Part shown: in pieces, positions 58,151 through 64,000 of the stretch
Numbering within the stretch: the stretch's first letter is position 1
Layout of the letters: each line of letters starts with the position of its first letter
From: AA29 sp041481445
GTDB taxonomy: Bacteria > Acidobacteriota > Vicinamibacteria > Fen-336
Length of the DNA stretch: 64,000 nucleotides
Assembly: GCA_041481445.1 (NCBI GenBank)
Contig: JBGPBV010000017.1
Coordinates: 12,502-76,501 of the forward strand
Direction: 5' to 3'
Made by a program: the position numbers and the translations under genes
The notes under the pieces: model-generated
Told to the model about the DNA's origin: nothing
Database searches by the model: none
The model's input: the letters and a program-made list of their open reading frames with translations, nothing else

Positions 58151-61114
58151 TCAAAAATCGAAGCCGATCCAGAAGTCGAAGCGGGTGCCCTGGCTCGTGA
58201 CCTTCAGGTCCGTGAGCTTCGTCCAGTCGAAGTGCATCGGATAGCCGAGGAAGAAGAACTGCAGGCCGATCCCGTACGAGGCGCGGCCGTCGACCAGGTG
58301 GTACCCCGTCACCGGCTCGCCGAAGATCGGATCGCGTACGTAGGACACGCCCGGGTCGCTGGTGCCGAACGTGTAGTTCTCGCCGTGGAAGTGGGAGCCC
58401 CCGATTCCCGCGTACAGGGTGCCGCGCACGGGCCCGAGGATCCCGATGGGCGTCTTCATGAGCTCGATGATCGGGAGGCGCAGCTCGAGGTTGGCGAAGA
58501 AGCCCTGGTTGCCGACGAACGAGAGGTACGGGTAGCCCCGCAGCTCCATGTTGCCGCCGAAATAGAAGATGTCGGGGTTGTCGCCCGCGGAGCGGAAGCC
58601 GCGGAAGCGGGCGGCCAGGACCCCGCTGCCGGCCAGGCGGAAGTACTTGCGCGCGTCGAGGTCGATCGTGCGGCGCGCGAGCAACCCGTTGATGCCGGGG
58701 GCGTAGGTCAACCCGAGGCGGTAGGTGCTCCCCGTCAGGGGGCCGAACTCGCGGAAGCGCGTCGTCTCGCCGACCAGGGCGACCGTCACGGGAGCGACGC
58801 TGCCGTTGTTGAAGAAGAGGGGCTGGCCCTGCTGGATGGCCGCGTCCTGGATGGCCTGGCCGGCCGCCGTGTTCTCGACCTGCTCGCGCACCCGGTAGAT
58901 GCCGCCGTTGAGCTCCAGGCGCCGGAACTTGTCGAGGGGGTACTGGGCGATGAGGAGGGCGCCCTGGATGCGCTGGGTGGCGAAGGCCCCCTCGCGGTAG
59001 AAGCTGTTCTGCAGGTCGTAGGGTGAGGCGTAGAAGAACTGGGTGTTGTCGAACGCGCTGACCCCGTACTGCAGGCGGTGCCCCAGGTCGATATAGGTCC
59101 CTTCGTAGCTGCGGAACTCGCGCAGGCTGTACGCGGTGAACGTGAAGTTCTTGTCCCCGAGCACGTCGGCCAGGGCGATCTGGCTGCCCCCGAAGAAGTC
59201 GCCGCTCGAGGTCACCCCGATGTTGAGGGGGGGCCGTCCCTCCAGGTAGAGCTTCTCGAAGAGGCGCTTGTTGCGCTTGTTCTCCGTCACCACCTGGTGG
59301 GTGACGTCGGGCTGGAAGTCGACGAGGTCCTCGGAGGCGACCTGCACCTCCTGGTCGACCTCCTTCATGGGCTCCGTGAGCTCGATGGACTGGAGCCGGT
59401 ACTCGCCCTTGAAGTAGCTGATGAACCCGACGCGGGTGGCGGAGCCGCCGTGGATGGGGGCGGGGGCGGTGTTGCCGCCCAGGGCGTCCGTGTACTGGCG
59501 CACCGCGCCCGTGCGCAGGTCCAGGCTGCGCACGTTGTAGATGTCGTCGTCCTCGGTGGACGAGTAGTAGAGCGTGTTGCCGTCCTCGGAGAAGTGGGGC
59601 GCGTTGTCGTCGTAGTTGCCGAAGGTGAGCTGGGTCTTCTTCTCGGGATGGTCGAGGGGAAAGACGTAGATCTTGTCGTGCCCGCTGATGCGGCGGGTGT
59701 AGGCCACGAGCTTGCCGTCCGGCGAGACCTGGGGGTCGGCGTCCGCGAAGGCGTCCGCGGTGAGGTTCTTCACCGCCCCCGTGTCGAGGTCCATCAGCCA
59801 GATGTCGGCGATCCCCTCCTTGAGGGCCTCGAAGATCACGTGCTTGCCGTCGGGCAGCAGGCAGGGGGCCTGCGCTTGATCCAGTGCCACCGGTACCCGC
59901 TTGAGGATGTCGCCCGAGAGCACGGAGACCTGGTAGAGGGAGCGGCGCTTCCCCTTGCGCGCGAAGAAGGCGACGGTGTCCCCCTTGGGGTCGAAGTCGA
60001 TGGAGCGGCCGGCCACCCATTCGTCGTTGATGGTGATGTTCTCGTAGCGGCCGGTGTAGCCCTTGGTCAGGTTCTTGATGACGGCCCCGTCCTTCGTGGA
60101 CAACAGGATGAGGTCGGCCTCGCCTTCCGAGCGGTTGCCGGTGAGCGCGGCCACCACTTCGCCGGACGGGCTCGCGGTGAAGGCGAAGACCTGGGTGAAG
60201 CTCGTCTTCTCCTCGTTGGGAGAGAGGTCCTTGCCGTAGTCGGTGGGCCGCTGCTTGTCGCGGAAGGGCTTGAAGCGCTCCTTGAGCCACTTCTCGAACT
60301 GCTCGTCGAACTCGTCCGGCTTCATCCGGAAGGCCTGCATGTAGATGTCCTCGAGCCCTCCGCCCACGATGTTCTTGCGGAAGGTGTAGAGGAACTGCCG
60401 GATGCCCTCCTTGCCGAAGCGGGCCTCGATGAACTCGAAGGCGGCGTGGCCGAGGTTGTAGACCACGCGGGGGTTGGCCATCTCCCCGTATTCCTCGAAG
60501 CGGCTCAGGCGGGGGACCTGCTCGGTGACGGCGGCGTCACGGATGGTCATGAGGTCGAGCGAGTCCCAGATGCCGCGCTCGTAGTCGGCCAGGCCCTCGT
60601 CGAGCCAGAGGGGGATCGCGCGCTGGACGAGGTTGCGCGGGATCAGGTCGAACTCGAAGACGTGGGTCAGCTCGTGGGTGATGAGCCCCTGCAGGCGGTC
60701 GGGGGGCTCGTCGATGGGCAGCACCATGCGGCCGCGCACCGGCTCCGCGAAGGCGAGCACGCCCTCGGGCACGAAGTCCGGGAAGAGGTTGGTCTCCTCG
60801 AACTCGGAGTGCGTCTTGTACAGGATGAGCGGGATCGGGAAGTGGATCTCGTGCTTGAGGTCGCCCGAGACCTTCTGGTAGGCGCTCTCCGCGTAGGAGA
60901 CGACGCGGCCGAGGTGCTGCTCGAACTCGGGGTAGTAGTAGACCTCGAAGTGCGGGCTCTTGTAGACGCGCCAGGAGAAGCTGTCGTAGGCGACCTTGTT
61001 CTTCCCGTAGTAGGGGACGAACTGGGCGCGGGCGGGGGCGGCCGCGGCCACGAGGAACACGACGAGGGATCCCACCAGGAACCCCGGTACGGGGCCGGCG
61101 CGGCGGTCGGTCAT
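58151..61114 (-). CDS. Zinc-peptidase / TolB-like propeller / Omp85-like barrel fusion protein
   Basis: A 987-aa exported protein with a signal peptide ending APARAQ. Residues 45-280 form a gluzincin (peptidase MA-like) domain with HELTH at 147-151 and a third zinc ligand in WLDEGLADYERG (E173). From about 300 to 600 are TolB/WD40-like propeller repeats (ADIWLMDLDTGAVKNLTADA, then DPQVSPDGKLVAYTRR). The last 350 residues are beta-strand-rich (GNMELRGYPYLSFVGNQGFF) and end in FDF, as in BamA-like surface-antigen barrels. It is probably an outer-membrane protein with a periplasmic propeller and peptidase. Catalytic residues are intact; the substrate is unknown. Confidence 0.88.
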   Translation of the reverse strand: MTDRRAGPVPGFLVGSLVVFLVAAAAPARAQFVPYYGKNKVAYDSFSWRVYKSPHFEVYYYPEFEQHLGRVVSYAESAYQKVSGDLKHEIHFPIPLILYKTHSEFEETNLFPDFVPEGVLAFAEPVRGRMVLPIDEPPDRLQGLITHELTHVFEFDLIPRNLVQRAIPLWLDEGLADYERGIWDSLDLMTIRDAAVTEQVPRLSRFEEYGEMANPRVVYNLGHAAFEFIEARFGKEGIRQFLYTFRKNIVGGGLEDIYMQAFRMKPDEFDEQFEKWLKERFKPFRDKQRPTDYGKDLSPNEEKTSFTQVFAFTASPSGEVVAALTGNRSEGEADLILLSTKDGAVIKNLTKGYTGRYENITINDEWVAGRSIDFDPKGDTVAFFARKGKRRSLYQVSVLSGDILKRVPVALDQAQAPCLLPDGKHVIFEALKEGIADIWLMDLDTGAVKNLTADAFADADPQVSPDGKLVAYTRRISGHDKIYVFPLDHPEKKTQLTFGNYDDNAPHFSEDGNTLYYSSTEDDDIYNVRSLDLRTGAVRQYTDALGGNTAPAPIHGGSATRVGFISYFKGEYRLQSIELTEPMKEVDQEVQVASEDLVDFQPDVTHQVVTENKRNKRLFEKLYLEGRPPLNIGVTSSGDFFGGSQIALADVLGDKNFTFTAYSLREFRSYEGTYIDLGHRLQYGVSAFDNTQFFYASPYDLQNSFYREGAFATQRIQGALLIAQYPLDKFRRLELNGGIYRVREQVENTAAGQAIQDAAIQQGQPLFFNNGSVAPVTVALVGETTRFREFGPLTGSTYRLGLTYAPGINGLLARRTIDLDARKYFRLAGSGVLAARFRGFRSAGDNPDIFYFGGNMELRGYPYLSFVGNQGFFANLELRLPIIELMKTPIGILGPVRGTLYAGIGGSHFHGENYTFGTSDPGVSYVRDPIFGEPVTGYHLVDGRASYGIGLQFFFLGYPMHFDWTKLTDLKVTSQGTRFDFWIGFDF

Positions 61115-61131
61115 TGGCTTCTTCCTCGGGT

Positions 61132-61935
61132 CTACCTGAGAAGGACCCGCGTGCCCCGCACCTTCTGGGGAGAGATGACGCCCAGGAAGTTCGGGATGAG
61201 CCGGTCCATGAGCTCGAAATAGGAGGACAGCGGGGAGATCTTCTGTTCCTCGCCGTAGAGGACCTCTTCCGTGAACTTCTCCTTGTGCAGGTTCTGGCCG
61301 GTGCGGCCGTCGATGAAGTAGAACTCCGCGGAGAGGCTGAAGCCCTTGCGCTCCAGGTACCGGTTGGCGCGCACGAGCCGCGGCCGGTTGGTCCCGGGGT
61401 CGCGCACCACCCGCTCCTCCGACTGGAAGCCGGAGCGGTTCTGCTCCTCGAACCCGACGCGGCCGGTGACGATGAGGGGGTTCTGGAACTCCTCCCCCAC
61501 CTTCCGCCAGTAGTCGGAGTCCTGGAGCACGCGCTCCGTTTCCAGCTTGTACTGCTCCTTCTCCTGCTTCGTGTACTTTCCGCCCTCTCCCAGCTTCTCC
61601 AGGGCCTGCTCCAGCGCGTCCTGCAGCGGCGGATGGTCGGGCTCCAGCACCTGCAGGCGGCTGTTCGAGCGGAGCTGGTTCTGGAGGAGGCGGGAGGTCT
61701 CGGAGCCCAGCTCGACGTCGCTCTCGCCCAGGTCGGTCACGAACCCCGCCACCAGCACGCGGCGGAAGCGCGAGACGTCGATCTTGGACTGGACGGGCGT
61801 CTCCACCGGCACCTCGACCACGGTGGCGCAGCCCGTCCCCGCCAGCACGACGGCGACCGCGACGCTAAGGGGTCGGAGTCGGCGAGGGGCTGGGCGTGGG
61901 AGCGGGAGCCTTCTTCTTGCGATTGCGCTTGTCAT
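61132..61935 (-). CDS. Predicted lipoprotein, stress- or assembly-type (CsgG/LpoB-like pattern)
   Basis: A 267-aa protein with an Arg-rich signal peptide and lipobox VAVAVVLAGTGC (Cys36 from the ATG at 61935). The mature part has a Rossmann-like strand-helix start (RRVLVAGFVTDLGESDVELG, then SETSRLLQNQLRSN), as in CsgG/FlgO/LpoB-type outer-membrane lipoproteins, then a charged helical region and beta strands. It ends VRGTRVLLR. The ATG lies 71 bp inside the upstream TPR gene, in another frame. It is adjacent to the 987-aa barrel protein (17 bp) and may be its partner. Confidence 0.72.
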   Translation of the reverse strand: MTSAIARRRLPLPRPAPRRLRPLSVAVAVVLAGTGCATVVEVPVETPVQSKIDVSRFRRVLVAGFVTDLGESDVELGSETSRLLQNQLRSNSRLQVLEPDHPPLQDALEQALEKLGEGGKYTKQEKEQYKLETERVLQDSDYWRKVGEEFQNPLIVTGRVGFEEQNRSGFQSEERVVRDPGTNRPRLVRANRYLERKGFSLSAEFYFIDGRTGQNLHKEKFTEEVLYGEEQKISPLSSYFELMDRLIPNFLGVISPQKVRGTRVLLR

Positions 61936-62245
61936 CGGCCTCACGGAAAAGGTCGTAGTTCTGCTGGATGTAGAGGTTCCCCGGCTTGAGCTTGAGCGCG
62001 CGGTCGAAGGATTCCCGCGCCTTGGTGAACTCACCCTGCTGCTCGAGCGCGACCGCAAGGTCGTTGAGGGCCTCGGCGTTCTCGGGGTCGAGGGCCACCG
62101 CCCTCTCGAAACGGAACCGGGCCTCGCTCCACAGGCCGCGTCGCGCCACTTCGATACCGAAGCCAAGCTCTGCTTCGGCGGAGGCAGCCGGGTGGCTCGG
62201 GGATGGGGCGAGCAGGACGACGAGGAGCGGCAACACCGAAACCAT
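61865..62245 (-). CDS. Small secreted TPR protein
   Basis: A 126-aa protein with an N-terminal signal peptide (MVSVLPLLVVLLAPSPSHPA), two to three TPR-like helices (RFERAVALDPENAEALNDLA, then ESFDRALKLKPGNLYIQQNY), and a Lys-rich then Pro/Thr/Ser-rich tail (PAPTPSPSPTPTP). Its stop (TAG, 61867-61865) lies inside the lipoprotein gene that overlaps it by 71 bp, so both are translated from one message. Envelope protein interaction is likely; detail unknown. Confidence 0.75.
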   Translation of the reverse strand: MVSVLPLLVVLLAPSPSHPAASAEAELGFGIEVARRGLWSEARFRFERAVALDPENAEALNDLAVALEQQGEFTKARESFDRALKLKPGNLYIQQNYDLFREADDKRNRKKKAPAPTPSPSPTPTP

Positions 62246-62440
62246 GCGGCGATCTCCGAGAGCCCGGCTGAAATATTAGCTGCCGACGCCGGCGAAAAGC
62301 AAGGCGGGTGCCATCGCCAATTCGGCATCCCCTCCCGTCCTCGCGCGATTCCACGCCCTCCCAGGCGGTCCGCGCCGCCCCTCATGTCCGGCGGCACGGA
62401 CAGTGTTGTGGCCTCAGGGCGACACTCCGGACCCCGGACC

Positions 62441-62468
62441 TCGACCGGCAAGGGGTCGCCCATAGAAT
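62441..62468 (+). promoter_or_regulatory. Candidate promoter of dprA
   Basis: TCGACC (62441-62446) is followed after 16 bp by TAGAAT (62463-62468). Transcription would begin near 62475, only about 7 bp before the GTG at 62482. The -10 and the bases after it (TAGAAT then GGGCCCCTTT) resemble those at uvrA (TAGAAT then GGCCCTTTT). Confidence 0.4.
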
Positions 62469-62481
62469 AGGGCCCCTTTCG

Positions 62482-63561
62482 GTGGCCCCGGAAGGAGAAA
62501 GGCGGCCCGCCGCGACTTCCGACCTGCTCGTCCTCTCGCTCCTTCCCGGCGTGGCTCCCCGGGCCGTGCGCGCCCTGGCCCGCCGCGCCCCTCTCCCGGA
62601 GATCCTCCGCGACCCCGACGCCCACGCCGACCTCCTGGACGACGAAGCGCGTCAGCGCATACGAAATGGGGAAGCGCGCCGGCGGGCGGACGAGGAGGGG
62701 AGCCGCGCCGCCGCCCTGGGCGTGCGGATCGTGGACTGGGACGCGGCGGACTTCCCCGCCCTGCTCGGACGGATCTTCGATCCTCCGCCCGTGCTGTACG
62801 TGCGCGGCCGCCTCGAGGCCGACGACGGAGACTCGACCGTCGCCATCGTCGGCGCGCGGGCGGCCACACCGTCGGGGCTGGCCCTGGCCGGCGCGATATC
62901 GCGGGAGCTGGCCGCCTCCGGAGCGACGATCGTCTCCGGGCTCGCCCGCGGGATCGACACCGCCGCCCACCAGGGCGCGCTCGACGCCGGCGGGCGCACG
63001 GTGGCCGTCCTCGGCTGCGGGATCGACCGCGTCTACCCGCCCGAGAACGCCACCCTGGCCCGGACGATCGAGGGGACGGGCGCGGTCGTCTCCGAGTTCG
63101 CCCTCGGCACTCCACCCCTCCCGCCGCATTTCCCACGGCGCAATCGCGTGATCGCGGGGTGGTCCCGCGGCGTGGTCGTCGTGGAGGCGGCGCTGCGCAG
63201 CGGGGCGCTCAACACCGCCCGCACCGCCGCCGACGAGGGTCGCGAGGTGATGGCCGTCCCCGGGCACCCCTCCCAGGAGGCCTCCGGCGGCACGAACCAG
63301 CTCCTCCGGGACGGCGCCGCCCTGGTGCGCGGCGCGCGGGACGTGGCCGATGAGCTCGGCTGGGAGCTCCGCACGACATCTCCCCAAACCGCTACGGATC
63401 CGTTGCTTGCGGCGCTTCGCCCCGACGTCCCGGCCAGCCTGGACGACCTCCGGACCCGAAGCGGCCTTGAAACGCCGGCCCTCCTGGCCCGTCTGAGTCA
63501 ACTGGAGCTGTCCGACGCGGTACGGCGCCTGCCGGGCGCCCTCTTCGTCCGGCGCCATTGA
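62482..63561 (+). CDS. dprA: DNA-processing protein DprA (Smf)
   Basis: A 359-aa protein that loads RecA on incoming single-stranded DNA. The Rossmann-like core has VAIVGARAATPSGLALAGAI, then SGLARGIDTAAHQGALDAGG and VLGCGIDRVYPPEN, with EFALGTPPLPPHFPRRNRVI. A winged-helix-like C-terminus (LDDLRTRSGLETPALLARLS) ends it. The GTG at 62482 is the start: the frame is open upstream, but the N-terminal DLLVLSLLPGVAPRAVRAL block begins just after it. Confidence 0.93.
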   Translation: MAPEGERRPAATSDLLVLSLLPGVAPRAVRALARRAPLPEILRDPDAHADLLDDEARQRIRNGEARRRADEEGSRAAALGVRIVDWDAADFPALLGRIFDPPPVLYVRGRLEADDGDSTVAIVGARAATPSGLALAGAISRELAASGATIVSGLARGIDTAAHQGALDAGGRTVAVLGCGIDRVYPPENATLARTIEGTGAVVSEFALGTPPLPPHFPRRNRVIAGWSRGVVVVEAALRSGALNTARTAADEGREVMAVPGHPSQEASGGTNQLLRDGAALVRGARDVADELGWELRTTSPQTATDPLLAALRPDVPASLDDLRTRSGLETPALLARLSQLELSDAVRRLPGALFVRRH

Positions 63562-63584
63562 CACAGGCGTCATCTTCTTATTAG
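63558..63584 (+). promoter_or_regulatory. Candidate promoter of topA
   Basis: A perfect TTGACA (63558-63563) overlaps the dprA stop codon and is followed after 15 bp by TATTAG (63579-63584), a four-of-six match. The spacing is short, so topA may also be read through from dprA. Confidence 0.35.
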
Positions 63585-63626
63585 GACTAGTTGGGACTGG
63601 GACCTCCAGGGGGAGGCAGGAGCGAC

Positions 63627-64000
63627 GTGGCCAAGAACCTCGTGATCGTGGAGTCGCCGGCGAAGGCGAAGACGATCAACAAGTATCTCGGGAAGGACTT
63701 CTCCGTGAAGGCCTCCATGGGACACGTCCGCGACCTGCCCAAGAAGACGCTGGGGGTGGACGTCAAGAAGGGGTTCGCCGCGGAGTACGAGATCCTCCCC
63801 ACCCGCAAGAAGGTCCTCGACGAGCTGAAGGCCGCGGCCAAGGACGCGGACATGATCTACCTGGCCGCCGACCCCGACCGCGAGGGAGAGGCGATCTGCT
63901 GGCACCTCTCGGAATCCCTCGGGGTGCGCAGCAAGAAGAAGTTCAAGCGCGTGGTCTTCAACGAGATCACCAAGAAGGCCATCGATCTCGCCTTCCAGAA
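63627..64000 (+). CDS. topA: DNA topoisomerase I (5' part; runs off the window)
   Basis: The first 124 codons of type IA topoisomerase. Starting at GTG 63627, [20 protein letters not shown] opens the TOPRIM domain, [11 protein letters not shown] follows, and [16 protein letters not shown] carries the DxD-type metal-binding acids. AGGAGC lies just upstream of the start. The gene continues beyond 64000. The product relaxes negative supercoils and balances the gyrase encoded here. Confidence 0.95.
   Translation, partial: MAKNLVIVESPAKAKTINKYLGKDFSVKASMGHVRDLPKKTLGVDVKKGFAAEYEILPTRKKVLDELKAAAKDADMIYLAADPDREGEAICWHLSESLGVRSKKKFKRVVFNEITKKAIDLAFQ

Overview
This is a very G+C-rich chromosomal window from a Gram-negative (diderm) bacterium. 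The envelope genes show this: lpxC for lipid A, an RfaE2-type heptose-1-phosphate adenylyltransferase, a Wzm/Wzt-type polysaccharide exporter, SurA-type chaperones, and a protein with an Omp85/BamA-like outer-membrane barrel. The mixture of gene order and families (bactofilin beside parAB, RNase G behind mrdA/rodA, DUF4388, TPR lipoproteins, many GTGA/ATGA gene junctions) fits Acidobacteriota or a neighbouring deep lineage best. That placement is inference; no rRNA or tRNA gene is present to settle it.

The centre of the window is the replication-origin region. From about 29.4 to 29.8 kb the coding strand switches. dnaA, dnaN, recF, gyrB and gyrA run rightward. rpmH, rnpA, yidD, yidC, jag/khpB, rsmG, a small LAGLIDADG-like gene, parA, parB and a bactofilin run leftward. 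Two opposed DnaA boxes lie upstream of dnaA, and a parS cluster with a perfect 14-bp GTTCCACGTGGAAC palindrome lies at 25.55-25.62 kb.

Left of the origin, on the minus strand, are selD and then the F1 part of ATP synthase (atpH, A, G, D, C; the F0 genes are elsewhere), which runs into an ABC-2 polysaccharide exporter. Next come rfaE2, mfd, a lipoprotein PPIase, SurA, an alkyltransferase-like protein and a DUF4388 protein. The left edge is plus-strand: the tail of a gene that is probably mreD, mrdA, rodA, rng and two poorly characterised genes.

Right of gyrA are a lipoprotein, uvrD/pcrA, glmS, glmU, a TPR protein, uvrA, a kynureninase-like PLP enzyme and lpxC. Then follow a minus-strand cluster (ECF sigma factor, STAS protein, unknown 101-aa protein, DUF1573 protein), a P1-nuclease-like protein, comF, a DksA/TraR-type protein, a sigma-54 activator with altered motifs, rsfS, nadD, obgE, rpmA, rplU, a 987-aa peptidase/propeller/barrel protein, a lipoprotein/TPR pair, dprA and the start of topA.

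The most striking observation is that selD has an in-frame UGA at codon 20, in the active-site position, followed at once by a strong bacterial-SECIS-like hairpin. SelD therefore appears to be a selenoprotein, and an annotation that reads UGA only as stop would miss its N-terminus. Other points of interest are the sigma-54 activator with Walker-B D-Q and GAFTDA, the single-motif LAGLIDADG protein between parA and parS, the rpmH/rnpA overlap without a usual start codon, a hairpin that exactly covers the Shine-Dalgarno and start codon of rng, and the ECF sigma/STAS operon. I saw no CRISPR array, insertion sequence, tRNA, rRNA or classical hairpin-plus-T-run terminator. The only gene-free stretch longer than 300 bases is 29408-29780.
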